Shown: positions 1 through 7,391, counted from the first letter of the stretch. The stretch: 12,202 nt of DNA from Cyclobacteriaceae bacterium (GCA_026994125.1 JALWRJ010000480.1:1-12202), one strand, 5' to 3'. The notes: generated from the sequence alone by a model not told the origin. Numbers and translations are program-made.

Positions 1-1
1 C

Positions 2-1072
2 CCTTCCTCTGCCCTGCTCGAAGTACTAGACCCCGAACAAAACAGTACGTTTAACGATAACTACCTGGAAGTTGACTACGACCTTTCGAAAGTGCTTTTT
101 ATAGCTACTGCTAATTCGCTGGATACCATTCATCCTGCCTTGCGCGACAGGATGGAAATTATAGAACTAAGCGGCTATACTTTAGAAGAAAAAACCAATA
201 TTGCTCAAAAACACCTGGTGCCCAAGCAATTGCTTGAGCACGGCCTTACCAAAAAAGACGTGCGCTTTATGAAAGACGGCATTGTTAAAACCATTGAGGG
301 CTACACGCGCGAATCGGGGGTGCGTAACCTGGAACGCAAGCTGGGCAGCATAATTCGCCATGTGGCCAAATCGATTGCCCTGGAAGAAGAACACCCCGCT
401 GCCATTAAGGCAGATGATGTGGTGCGAATTTTAGGAGCCGAGGTGTTTGATAAAGAATTGTACCAAAATAATAAACTGGCCGGTGTAGTTACCGGGTTGG
501 CCTGGACCCAGGTAGGGGGCGAAATACTCTATATTGAGTCGAGCCTGAGCCGGGGCAAAGGCAAGTTAACCATATCTGGGCAGTTGGGTGATGTAATGAA
601 AGAATCGGCCATGGCTGCACTTTCGTACTTAAAATCGAATGCCGATAAATTAAACATTGATTACCGCATTTTCGACCACTACGATTTACATATCCATGTA
701 CCGGCCGGAGCTGTACCTAAAGATGGCCCTTCGGCTGGTATAACTATGCTTACTTCGCTGGCTTCTATTTTTACCCAACGCAAAGTTAAAAAACAATTGG
801 CCATGACAGGCGAAATTACCTTGCGAGGCAAAGTATTACCTGTTGGGGGTATTAAAGAAAAAATATTGGCAGCCAAACGAGCCGGTATTAAAGAAGTTAT
901 TCTTTGCAGCAAAAACAAACGTGATATTGATGAAATTGACGCACAATATTTAAAAGGTTTTAAAGTTCATTACGTAGATGAGGTAGATGAAGTGCTCGAA
1001 ATTGCCTTGCTAAACCAAAAAGTAGAACAAGCCATGGAGTTTGTTATCCCTAAAGCAAAAAATAAAGAATAA
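2..1072 (+). CDS. lon: Lon (LonA) ATP-dependent protease, C-terminal part, cut by window edge
   Basis: The reading frame is open from base 2; an apparent start at 92 is an internal GTG (valine) codon. About 356 codons remain: the end of the AAA+ module and the whole protease domain. The first codons read [14 protein letters not shown] and then YLEVDYDLS, a LonA signature just after Walker B; FIATANS (sensor 1) and HPALRDRME (arginine-finger region) follow. The proteolytic dyad is visible: serine in KDGPSAG at bases 731-733, and lysine in GGIKEK at bases 860-862, 43 residues later as in E. coli Lon (S679/K722). Lon is a cytosolic homo-hexameric enzyme that unfolds and degrades damaged and regulatory proteins. 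The N-terminal substrate domain and Walker A lie outside the window. The short lysine-rich tail ending NKE is unremarkable. porQ begins 2 bp after the stop, suggesting cotranscription. The assignment is secure. Confidence 0.97.
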   Translation, partial: PSSALLEVLDPEQNSTFNDNYLEVDYDLSKVLFIATANSLDTIHPALRDRMEIIELSGYTLEEKTNIAQKHLVPKQLLEHGLTKKDVRFMKDGIVKTIEGYTRESGVRNLERKLGSIIRHVAKSIALEEEHPAAIKADDVVRILGAEVFDKELYQNNKLAGVVTGLAWTQVGGEILYIESSLSRGKGKLTISGQLGDVMKESAMAALSYLKSNADKLNIDYRIFDHYDLHIHVPAGAVPKDGPSAGITMLTSLASIFTQRKVKKQLAMTGEITLRGKVLPVGGIKEKILAAKRAGIKEVILCSKNKRDIDEIDAQYLKGFKVHYVDEVDEVLEIALLNQKVEQAMEFVIPKAKNKE

Positions 1073-1074
1073 TT

Positions 1075-2154
1075 TTGAAACCCCAACTAATATTTGTGCT
1101 GGCCGCATTGTGTAAATACAGTGCTGTTTATTCAGCTATTAAAAAAGTATGCAGGGTTGGGGTAATACGAATTTTATTTTTTTTAGGTTTACTCGGAGTG
1201 TTTCCGAATGCCATTGCCCAACAACCCGGTACGGTTGCTTATTCTTTTATAAACTTGCCTTATGCTGCTAAATTAGGAGGCTTGGGTGGGGTTACTACAA
1301 GTTTGCTAAACGCTGACAATACTCTTTTTCTTAGCAACCCGGCATTAGCTACCGATAGTATGTCTAACAAACCTTCGGTTAATATTACCTTGTTGCCCAA
1401 TACAACTAATTTAAGCACGGCCGCGTATAGTCGTAATTTTAAAAAACTGGGGCTTTTTTCGATAGGAGTACAGTACGTAGCCTATGGCACCTTAGCAGGC
1501 TATTCCGATACCGGCACGGCTACTAGTAGTTTTAAACCTCATGAATCAGCACTAACATTAAGCTATGCCCGTCAAGCCAATAATTTTAGGTTGGGAGCAT
1601 CTATTAAGCAGGTAGGAGCCAATATAGCAGATTATAAAAATATAGCTACTTTGTTCGATATGGGTGGAGTGTTTATACACCCTTCGCAACGATTTACCCT
1701 GGCACTGGCTATTAAAAATGTTGGGTTTCAATGGAAGAGGTTATCACAAAATGCTGAAGTTAATTTGCCCTTTGATGTGCAATTAGGTACTACCATTAAA
1801 CCCGAGCATATGCCCTTTAGGTTTTCAGTAACACTCTATAAACTATATAAATGGGATTTAACACAACCCAACGAACAAAGCACCAATGCCGTGGCCGATA
1901 ACTTGATGCGCCATGTGGTGCTGGGAGCCGAGCTTTTATTGAGTAACCATATTAACCTGCTTTTTGGATACAACCATTTGCGCAGAAAAGAATTAAAACT
2001 AAACGGAGTATCGAGTTTTTCCGGTTTTTCTACCGGCTTGGCAGTTAAAACTCGTTTATTTGATTTTGAATATGCCTTTGGTGGCTACCATGTGGCTGGT
2101 AATGCTAACATGTTTTCGCTTAGGGTAGATATGAATAAGTTAATTAAAAAATAA
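1075..2154 (+). CDS. porQ: Type IX secretion system protein PorQ
   Basis: Outer-membrane beta-barrel-like protein of the PorV/PorQ/FadL-like group. In Porphyromonas gingivalis PorQ belongs to the T9SS attachment complex and anchors PorZ at the cell surface. Family-like stretches are a mature start resembling YSFINLPYAAKLGGLGG, then NPALATDSM, a central SALTLSYARQ region, and the C-terminal RHVVLGAEL, LLFGYNHLRRKEL and SGFSTGLAVK, alternating polar and aromatic residues as in a barrel. The length of 359 residues fits. A signal peptide with a hydrophobic core around residues 31-43 ends at AIA-QQ (cleavage after about residue 48). The start is uncertain: no ATG lies between the lon stop and the mature region. 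TTG (1075), GTG (1096) and TTG (1108) are candidates, and ATT at 1138 would give a textbook KK-leading signal peptide. The gene sits 2 bp behind lon. Identification is from remembered family features, without a search. Confidence 0.85.
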   Translation: MKPQLIFVLAALCKYSAVYSAIKKVCRVGVIRILFFLGLLGVFPNAIAQQPGTVAYSFINLPYAAKLGGLGGVTTSLLNADNTLFLSNPALATDSMSNKPSVNITLLPNTTNLSTAAYSRNFKKLGLFSIGVQYVAYGTLAGYSDTGTATSSFKPHESALTLSYARQANNFRLGASIKQVGANIADYKNIATLFDMGGVFIHPSQRFTLALAIKNVGFQWKRLSQNAEVNLPFDVQLGTTIKPEHMPFRFSVTLYKLYKWDLTQPNEQSTNAVADNLMRHVVLGAELLLSNHINLLFGYNHLRRKELKLNGVSSFSGFSTGLAVKTRLFDFEYAFGGYHVAGNANMFSLRVDMNKLIKK

Positions 2155-2205
2155 AAAAGCTTAAGGTTTTGGCGTGGCTTTTTGTGGCGTAGCAAAACAA
2201 AAAGC
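2154..2205 (+). other. Overlapping inverted repeats between porQ and hslU (weak terminator or attenuator candidate)
   Basis: AAAAAGC (2154-2160) can pair with GCTTTTT (2177-2183), giving a 7-bp stem with a 16-nt loop and a U-rich 3' arm. The same central arm, extended to GCTTTTTG (2177-2184), can instead pair with CAAAAAGC (2198-2205), giving an 8-bp stem with a 13-nt loop. The two hairpins are mutually exclusive. Both are A/T-dominated and hence weak. They may end lon-porQ transcription, or mean nothing in AT-rich DNA. The remaining 62 bp to hslU hold no clear Bacteroidota promoter; a TATAAT at 2236-2241 lacks a well-spaced upstream element. Confidence 0.25.
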
Positions 2206-2267
2206 ATGACAAAACTGGTTTGATAAACAAGGGGGTATAATACCTACTACCAAATAGAAATAGAACG

Positions 2268-3659
2268 ATGAATATGCAATTAAACCTTACACCACAGCAA
2301 ATTGTAAATGAGCTGGATAAATATATTATAGGACAGGCCGAGGCTAAAAAAAATGTGGCCATTGCCCTGCGTAACCGATGGCGAAGAATGAATGTACCAG
2401 GCGATATGAAAACCGAAATTATGCCCAACAATATTTTAATGATTGGCGCTACCGGAGTGGGTAAAACCGAAATAGCGCGCAGGTTGGCCAATATTGCCGA
2501 TGCTCCTTTTATTAAAGTAGAGGCTTCAAAATTTACCGAGGTAGGGTATGTGGGTCGCGATGTAGAAGGCATGGTACGCGATTTGGTAGCTCAATCGGTA
2601 AGTTTGGTAGAAAGCCGTAAAAAAGCCGAGGTAAAAGAAAAAGCCGAAGCCATTGTGGAAGATATTATTTTAAATGCGCTCATCCCACCGGTAAAACCTA
2701 ACGGATTGCCCAAGCATACTAATGCAACTAACCAGGAAACTCCACCTCAAACAGAGGCTGAGCTAAATGAGCGAACCCGGGAACGTTTTCGAGAAAAAAT
2801 ACGCAATGGTGAGTTGGAAGATCGAAAAATAGAAATAAGTGTGCAACAACCCAATACTTCGGGCATTGGCATGATTGGCGGGGGCATGATGGATGAGGCC
2901 TCGCTGATTAATATGCAGGAAATGCTGGGCAGCATAATGCCCAAACAGGCTAAAAAACGTAAGGTAACCATTGCCGAAGCCAGACGCCTGCTAATGGAAG
3001 CCGAAAGTGCCAAGCTTATTGATATGGATGAAGTAAAAGAAGAGGCACTAAGCAAAGCAGCCAATTCGGGTATTATTTTTATTGATGAAATAGATAAAAT
3101 CGCCTCGGGGGGCAGTAAAAAAAGTGGAGCAGATGTGAGCCGTGAGGGCGTACAACGCGATTTATTGCCCATTGTAGAGGGGTCGGCCGTAAACACCAAA
3201 TTTGGTGTTATAAAAACCGACCACGTATTGTTTATTGCCGCAGGAGCCTTTCATGTTTCGAAGCCTTCCGATTTAATACCGGAACTGCAAGGGCGCTTCC
3301 CGATTAGGGTGGAGCTTGAAAAACTAACTAAGGATGATTTCTACCGCATCTTAAAAGAGCCTCGTACTGCCCTTACCAAACAATATGCAGCCCTTTTTAA
3401 AGCCGAAGAAGTAGAGCTGCAATTTACCGATGACGCCCTGGAGGCTATTGCCGAAACCGCTTTCGAAATTAACGAAGAAGTAGAAAATATTGGCGCCAGA
3501 AGGTTGCATACCGTTATGAGCCGATTATTAAATGACTTGCTCTACGATGTACCCGAAGAAATTGGCCCCAATGCTAAAATTTCTATTACAAAAGAAATGG
3601 TAGATGAAAAACTAGCAGGGCTGGTTAAAAACAAAGATTTGAACCAGTTTATTTTGTAA
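2268..3659 (+). CDS. hslU: HslU (ClpY), ATPase subunit of the HslUV protease
   Basis: AAA+ unfoldase that forms hexamers and feeds substrates to the HslV peptidase in the cytosol. The order of motifs over 463 residues is complete: N-terminal LTPQQIVNELDKYIIGQ; Walker A GATGVGKT (60-67); the pore loop GYVG (93-96) in EVGYVGRDVE; a charged I-domain insertion (about 111-245, with a glycine/methionine-rich GMIGGGMMDE stretch); Walker B IIFIDEID (269-276); sensor 1 LFIAAGAFH (321-329); the arginine finger in ELQGRFPIRVEL (R343); and sensor 2 GARRLHTVM (409-417). The tail NQFIL matches the C-terminal peptide that docks into HslV. Length is close to E. coli HslU (443). ATG at 2268 is chosen because it starts just before the conserved LTPQQIV; a second ATG two codons on is equally possible. 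No hslV is adjacent, although the two are often paired elsewhere. No Shine-Dalgarno is evident. Confidence 0.97.
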   Translation: MNMQLNLTPQQIVNELDKYIIGQAEAKKNVAIALRNRWRRMNVPGDMKTEIMPNNILMIGATGVGKTEIARRLANIADAPFIKVEASKFTEVGYVGRDVEGMVRDLVAQSVSLVESRKKAEVKEKAEAIVEDIILNALIPPVKPNGLPKHTNATNQETPPQTEAELNERTRERFREKIRNGELEDRKIEISVQQPNTSGIGMIGGGMMDEASLINMQEMLGSIMPKQAKKRKVTIAEARRLLMEAESAKLIDMDEVKEEALSKAANSGIIFIDEIDKIASGGSKKSGADVSREGVQRDLLPIVEGSAVNTKFGVIKTDHVLFIAAGAFHVSKPSDLIPELQGRFPIRVELEKLTKDDFYRILKEPRTALTKQYAALFKAEEVELQFTDDALEAIAETAFEINEEVENIGARRLHTVMSRLLNDLLYDVPEEIGPNAKISITKEMVDEKLAGLVKNKDLNQFIL

Positions 3660-3751
3660 TGGTGAACCTGTGCAAGGTAGAAATAGTACGCCTAAATATC
3701 GATTGCCAAAAGCAATAGTTTATCCAGCACTTTGACGTATTCAGGGAGAAA

Positions 3752-3780
3752 CTTTAGCACCCTTTGCAATAAACCCTTAA
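3752..3780 (+). repeat. CCCTTTGC-type intergenic module, copy 1
   Basis: Two adjacent related 9-mers, CTTTAGCAC (3752-3760) and CCTTTGCAA (3761-3769), are followed by TAAACCCTTAA. The core CCCTTTGC (3760-3767) recurs on the same strand at 3861-3868 and 7268-7275, always between genes. Function unknown; it resembles imperfect repeats of the TTTGCG kind that I recall from intergenic DNA of other Bacteroidota, which I cannot verify here. Confidence 0.5.
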
Positions 3781-3796
3781 ACCAGAAAGAAATAAC

Positions 3797-3831
3797 GAAT
3801 ATCGAATGTTGAATACCGAATGATGAAGTTA
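3797..3831 (+). repeat. Degenerate 7-bp-period array, GAATNNN x5 (plus-strand orientation)
   Basis: GAAT begins at 3797, 3804, 3811 and 3818, and GAAG at 3825, so the spacing is exactly 7 bp over five units. The last three bases of each unit vary (ATC, GTT, ACC, GAT, then TTA after GAAG). A 7-bp period is incompatible with a conserved coding repeat. It lies downstream of lpxB, in the opposite orientation to the array at 5013-5047. Confidence 0.7.
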
Positions 3832-3841
3832 AGTAGGTATA

Positions 3842-3873
3842 TTGCGCTAAAATCTTTGAGCCCTTTGCGTAAA
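3842..3873 (+). repeat. CCCTTTGC-type intergenic module, copy 2
   Basis: TTGCGCTAAAATCTTTGAG (3842-3860) runs into CCCTTTGCGTAAA (3861-3873). It contains two degenerate copies of a TTGCG-TAAA theme and the 8-mer shared with the modules at 3752 and 7261. It ends 25 bp short of the lpxB stop codon. Confidence 0.5.
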
Positions 3874-3898
3874 TTTTCTAAAAGATAAGAATATGTAA

Positions 3899-4978
3899 TT
3901 AACCCAGAATTCTTTTAGCAGCTTCCTCAGAAGCTATTAAGTTTCCAATAGCTTTGTTCAGCTCCTTATAATCAGTGCCATGTGTTAAAATATGCTGCAA
4001 TTCTGCTGTTATATTTTTAGTGGTGCAATCTCCTTGTATCAATTCTTTTACTAACTCTTCATTTACAATTAAATTGGCTAGTCCAATATATTTTACCTTT
4101 ATTAACCACTTAGCGATGTAGTAAGAAATAGCACCCGCCTTATACACAATTACTTGAGGTACATTAAATATGGCGGTTTCCAAAGTGGCAGTACCCGAGC
4201 ACACAATGGCAGCTTTGGCGTTTGCCAGCACATCATAGGTTTTATCTACTAGCAAAGAGGCATTTGGTAAGTCAGTTACAGCATGATACAATTCAGAAGG
4301 TAAATTATCAACCCCTGCAATAATAAAATATTGATCAGAAAAATTCTTAATCACAGGAATAAGAGTGGGCAATATGCGAGTAACTTCCTGCTTTCTGCTG
4401 CCTGGTAATATAGCAATAATGCCTTTTTCTTCATTTAAGTTATTTGTGGTAAAAAAAGTGTTGTCCTTTTTATGAGCCTTTACAGCTTCCACCACGGGGT
4501 TGCCCACATATTCCACATCCCAATCAAATTTTTTATAAAAGGCCACCTCAAATGGCAAAATGCAAAGCATTTTATCTACCCGGTTCTTAATTTTATAAGC
4601 ACGATTTTGGTTCCATGCCCAAACTTTTGGCGAAATATAATACACCACCCGAAAGCCGCCTTTCTTAGCAAAATCAGCAATTTTTAGGTTAAAACCGGCA
4701 TAATCAACCAAAATTAAAACATCGGGTTGCCAGTTTTGTATGTCATTTTTGCATTGCTTAATAAACCTGGCAATGGTAAATAGGTTTTGTACTACTTCCA
4801 TAAAGCCCATAAAAGCGAGTTGGTTATAATGAACAACCTGCGTACCACCAACAGCATGCATATAATCGCCTCCCCAAAACCTAAATTCAGCTTGCTCATC
4901 TTTGGCTTTTAAGGCCTTCATTAAATTAGAGGCATGCAAATCGCCCGATCGTTCTCCCGCAATTAGGTAGTATTTCAT
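3899..4978 (-). CDS. lpxB: Lipid-A-disaccharide synthase LpxB
   Basis: Glycosyltransferase family 19 enzyme joining UDP-2,3-diacylglucosamine and lipid X (2,3-diacylglucosamine 1-phosphate) to form the lipid A disaccharide at the inner face of the cytoplasmic membrane. Visible hallmarks, numbered from the ATG: GERSGDLH (8-15, the GExSGD nucleotide-binding motif), FWGGDYM (34-40), SPKVWAWNQNRAYKIK (116-131), LPFEVAFYKK (141-150), VGNPV (158-162), LPGSRKQEV (191-199), CSGTATLETA (260-269, donor-binding) and NLIVNEELVKELI (302-314). At 359 residues it is close to the usual 370-380. The frame can be extended one codon to a TTG at 4981, but MKYYLIAGE starting at ATG 4978 is the normal family start. 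It is the only minus-strand gene and stands alone, convergent with hslU and divergent from the next gene. TAATATTG (4996-5003 on the minus strand) is one mismatch from the -7 box but lacks a partner. Confidence 0.96.
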   Translation of the reverse strand: MKYYLIAGERSGDLHASNLMKALKAKDEQAEFRFWGGDYMHAVGGTQVVHYNQLAFMGFMEVVQNLFTIARFIKQCKNDIQNWQPDVLILVDYAGFNLKIADFAKKGGFRVVYYISPKVWAWNQNRAYKIKNRVDKMLCILPFEVAFYKKFDWDVEYVGNPVVEAVKAHKKDNTFFTTNNLNEEKGIIAILPGSRKQEVTRILPTLIPVIKNFSDQYFIIAGVDNLPSELYHAVTDLPNASLLVDKTYDVLANAKAAIVCSGTATLETAIFNVPQVIVYKAGAISYYIAKWLIKVKYIGLANLIVNEELVKELIQGDCTTKNITAELQHILTHGTDYKELNKAIGNLIASEEAAKRILG

Positions 4979-5012
4979 CAAAGGTTATTTTTGCACAATA
5001 TTAGTGGTTTTT

Positions 5013-5047
5013 CTTCCAGCTTCCGACTCTCAACTTCTAACTTTTAA
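5013..5047 (-). repeat. Degenerate 7-bp-period array (CTTCNNA-like x5), in the lpxB/YyaL divergent gap
   Basis: Five units start at 5013, 5020, 5027, 5034 and 5041: CTTCCAG, CTTCCGA, CTCTCAA, CTTCTAA, CTTTTAA. Read on the minus strand the units carry GAAG-like cores every 7 bp, akin to the plus-strand array at 3797-3831. The array ends 14 bp before the ATG at 5062. Its last two units create TAACTTTT (5038-5045), one mismatch from the Bacteroidota -7 box TAnnTTTG, so part of the repeat might act as a promoter; this is inference. Confidence 0.7.
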
Positions 5048-5061
5048 GTAACTTGCATCTT

Positions 5062-7155
5062 ATGCACATCCGAAAGGTATCACTAGTTTTTATAACAGCT
5101 ATTATTCACTTGGCTTTAACTTCATCTTGCCAAACAAAAAACAAAGCTATGCACGAATATACCAATAAACTCATTGCAGAATCGAGCCCATATCTTTTAC
5201 AACACGCTCATAACCCTGTAGATTGGTACCCCTGGGGGGAAGAGGCTTTAAAAAAGGCCAAAGAAGAACAGAAACTAATTATTGTAAGTGTTGGCTATGC
5301 AGCTTGTCACTGGTGCCATGTTATGGAACACGAATCGTTTGAAGATACTACGGTGGCCAATGTAATGAATAAGTACTTTATATCCATTAAAGTAGATAGA
5401 GAAGAACGCCCCGATATTGACCAGGTATATATGGATGCAGCCCAACTAATGACAGGCCAGGGAGGTTGGCCGCTTAATGTAATTTGCCTGCCCGATGGCC
5501 GCCCCATTTATGCAGGCACTTATTTTAGCAAACAGAACTGGCTCAAAGTACTTAAAGGAGTGCACAATTTTTATGAGAAAAACCCTGAAAAAGCACACGA
5601 GCAAGCACAAAAAGTGCAGGATGGAGTAGCTCAAATGAGTATATTAGCTGCGCCCGAACAAACTGGTTTAGAGGTTAATGTTTTAGCTAAGGCTGCCAAA
5701 GACTGGGTAAACAGCTACGATGAAAAGAAAGGAGGTCGTAAAGGACGTATGAAATTTCCTATGCCGGTTTCATTGGAAGTTTTATTAGAATATGGTGTGT
5801 TGTACAAAAACGAAGATGCAAAAAATGCCGTGCTTACCACCTTAAACTCTATGGCCTATGGGGGTATCTATGACCAAATAGGGGGCGGTTTTGCTCGTTA
5901 TTCTACAGATCCTGATTGGCATGTGCCCCATTTTGAAAAAATGTTGTACGATAATGGGCAATTACTTTCGGCTTATAGTAAGGCGTATAAGCTTACAGCC
6001 AACCCATTATACAAGCAGGTAGTAGAAAAAACAATTTCCTTTTGCCAACGAGAGCTATATAATGGCAAAGGGGCTTTTTACTCTTCGTTAGATGCTGATA
6101 GCGAGGGAGCAGAAGGCAAATATTATGTGTGGACTAAAAATGAAATAGTTTCAGTTATTGGTGGTAATCAACAAAATTACCTGGACTACTACGATATTTC
6201 CGAAAAAGGTAACTGGGAAGGAAAAAATGTGCTTCGCATAGTAACCCCACTAAACGATTTTTGCAACCAACGAAATTTGGATACGGCTACATTCAAGCAA
6301 TTGCTAAACTCCCATAACCAAGCCTTACTAAAAGTGCGAGAGCAACGGGTACACCCCGGCCTTGACGATAAAATATTAACCAGTTGGAATGCCCTTATGG
6401 TAAGCGGGCTGGCCGATGCCTATGAAGCCTTAGGAAATGAAAATTATAGAGAAGTAGCGCTAAATACAGGTAACTTTATTTGGCATACCATGTGGGATGG
6501 TAAGGTGCTCCACAGAAATTTTAAAGAGGGTAAAGTAACCATAAATGGGTTTATCGAAGATTACGCTGCTGCCATTCAAGCCTTTATTAAATTATACCAA
6601 ATTAGTTTTGATGAAGCTTGGCTTACACGTGCAGATACGCTTATGCAAGTAGCCTTCAAAAATTATTTTAATCACGATAACGGCCTGTTTAATTTTAAAT
6701 CAGCAGCTGATGAAGGGTTATACGTTAGCAAATCAGCCATCGATGACAATGTAATACCATCGGGTAACTCTATGATGGCGCTTAACTTGTATTATTTGGG
6801 GCATTACCTTTATAAGGAAGGGTATTTAAAACAAGCCAAAAACATGCTGGCCTCAGCAACTCCTTACCTTACGCAACAAGCTTCGTTTTATTATAACTGG
6901 TTTAATTTATACCAAAAATTATTGCAACCACCTTACGAAATAGCCATTGTTGGCTCAAAGGCCGATAACTTGCGTAAACAACTGGCAGCTCATTACGTGC
7001 CCCAAGCCATTTTATTAGGCGGGCAGGAAGAAGGCCAACTTGAATTGCTACAAATGAAAAAAGTATCCGGAAAAACAATGGTTTATGTTTGCCAAAATAA
7101 AACTTGTAAACTGCCTGTAGAAACAGTAAAGGACGCTTTAGCACAAATTCATTAA
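5062..7155 (+). CDS. DUF255/YyaL (SPATA20-like) thioredoxin-fold protein with lipoprotein-like N-terminus
   Basis: Member of the YyaL/SSP411/SPATA20 family: an N-terminal thioredoxin-like domain (DUF255) fused to a six-hairpin (alpha/alpha toroid) glycosidase-like domain. Its biochemical role is not established. Seen, numbered from ATG 5062 (697 residues): [18 protein letters not shown] (41-58); the CxxC motif CHWC (82-85) in [18 protein letters not shown]; the GGWPLNV loop with its likely cis-proline (135-141); KFPMP (231-235); [17 protein letters not shown] (267-283) followed by [32 protein letters not shown] (342-357); [16 protein letters not shown] (431-446). The N-terminus is a hydrophobic helix ending in LTSSC, a loose lipobox with cysteine 23, so I infer export and lipidation. 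ATG at 5062 is preferred over an in-frame TTG at 5053. An in-frame ATG at 5149 would instead give a cytosolic form. Family assignment is firm, localisation is not. Confidence 0.9.
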   Translation: MHIRKVSLVFITAIIHLALTSSCQTKNKAMHEYTNKLIAESSPYLLQHAHNPVDWYPWGEEALKKAKEEQKLIIVSVGYAACHWCHVMEHESFEDTTVANVMNKYFISIKVDREERPDIDQVYMDAAQLMTGQGGWPLNVICLPDGRPIYAGTYFSKQNWLKVLKGVHNFYEKNPEKAHEQAQKVQDGVAQMSILAAPEQTGLEVNVLAKAAKDWVNSYDEKKGGRKGRMKFPMPVSLEVLLEYGVLYKNEDAKNAVLTTLNSMAYGGIYDQIGGGFARYSTDPDWHVPHFEKMLYDNGQLLSAYSKAYKLTANPLYKQVVEKTISFCQRELYNGKGAFYSSLDADSEGAEGKYYVWTKNEIVSVIGGNQQNYLDYYDISEKGNWEGKNVLRIVTPLNDFCNQRNLDTATFKQLLNSHNQALLKVREQRVHPGLDDKILTSWNALMVSGLADAYEALGNENYREVALNTGNFIWHTMWDGKVLHRNFKEGKVTINGFIEDYAAAIQAFIKLYQISFDEAWLTRADTLMQVAFKNYFNHDNGLFNFKSAADEGLYVSKSAIDDNVIPSGNSMMALNLYYLGHYLYKEGYLKQAKNMLASATPYLTQQASFYYNWFNLYQKLLQPPYEIAIVGSKADNLRKQLAAHYVPQAILLGGQEEGQLELLQMKKVSGKTMVYVCQNKTCKLPVETVKDALAQIH

Positions 7156-7260
7156 CCATTCAAAGAAAACTACCTTTACTCAAAATTTTTACGCAGGTGG
7201 ATGGCACTCTGAGCAGGGTTAAGTTTACCCCAACACCAACACCCATTAACCAAATAACGA

Positions 7261-7280
7261 AGTTAAACCCTTTGCGGTAA
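7261..7280 (+). repeat. CCCTTTGC-type intergenic module, copy 3
   Basis: AGTTAAA precedes CCCTTTGCGGTAA (7268-7280), close to the module at 3861-3873. It lies in the 278-bp gap ahead of the large oxidoreductase gene, about 104 bp upstream of the promoter candidate. Apart from this module, the direct repeat and the promoter candidate, I see nothing in the gap 7156-7433. Confidence 0.5.
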
Positions 7281-7318
7281 AAATTTCTTTACAGTTAAAA
7301 ACTAAACTTTCTTTCAAA

Positions 7319-7348
7319 TTTTAAAGCAAGAAATACCAGTTTTAAAGC
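7319..7348 (+). promoter_or_regulatory. Direct repeat TTTTAAAGC x2, possible regulator site
   Basis: TTTTAAAGC occurs at 7319-7327 and again at 7340-7348, exactly 21 bp apart, i.e. two helical turns, so both copies face the same side of the DNA. They lie 36 to 65 bp upstream of the -7 candidate, where an activator could bind. A related CTTTTAAG follows at 7363-7370. The A/T-rich composition makes chance plausible. Confidence 0.3.
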
Positions 7349-7383
7349 TGATATTCATCATACTTTTAAGAGGCAGGTTAGAG

Positions 7384-7391
7384 TACATTTG
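7384..7391 (+). promoter_or_regulatory. Bacteroidota-type -7 promoter element for the oxidoreductase gene
   Basis: TACATTTG matches the Bacteroidota housekeeping sigma -7 consensus TAnnTTTG at every defined position. The upstream -33 partner (consensus TTTG or TTG) is weak: only TTTTA around 7364 lies at about the right distance. Transcription would start near 7396-7399, giving a leader of roughly 35-38 nt before the ATG at 7434. Confidence 0.5.

Larger units (their letters stand above)
3660..3898. other. Gene-free gap between convergent hslU and lpxB, filled with short degenerate repeats
   Basis: This 239-bp stretch between two convergent genes holds no convincing ORF. A 5-bp inverted repeat, ATTGC (3702-3706) with GCAAT (3712-3716), is too short to call a terminator. 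From about 3752 to 3873 the DNA consists largely of low-complexity modules, listed separately: two CCCTTTGC-containing modules flanking a 7-bp-period GAAT array. Confidence 0.6.

Noticed and set aside
92..1072. lon frame starting at GTG 92 as a separate short protease gene
   Set aside because: Conserved LonA sequence continues in the same frame back to base 2, so the gene is cut by the window edge.
2236..2241. TATAAT upstream of hslU as a promoter -10 box
   Set aside because: The host signals look like Bacteroidota, whose main sigma factor uses TAnnTTTG; the nearest TTTG (2219-2222) is only 13 bp upstream and spacing is poor.
2144..2572. Minus-strand 142-aa reading frame overlapping the start of hslU
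   Set aside because: It lies opposite the intact, conserved hslU coding sequence and its translation has no recognisable domain; a shadow frame.
3702..3716. ATTGC/GCAAT hairpin after hslU as a terminator
   Set aside because: Only a 5-bp stem with two G-C pairs and no following U-run; not convincing.
3797..3831. GAAT array as a mini CRISPR array
   Set aside because: Units are 7 bp with no spacers of CRISPR length and no cas genes are present.
6902..7159. Minus-strand 85-aa reading frame at the end of the YyaL-like gene
   Set aside because: Opposite a conserved coding region, with arbitrary hydrophobic composition; shadow frame.
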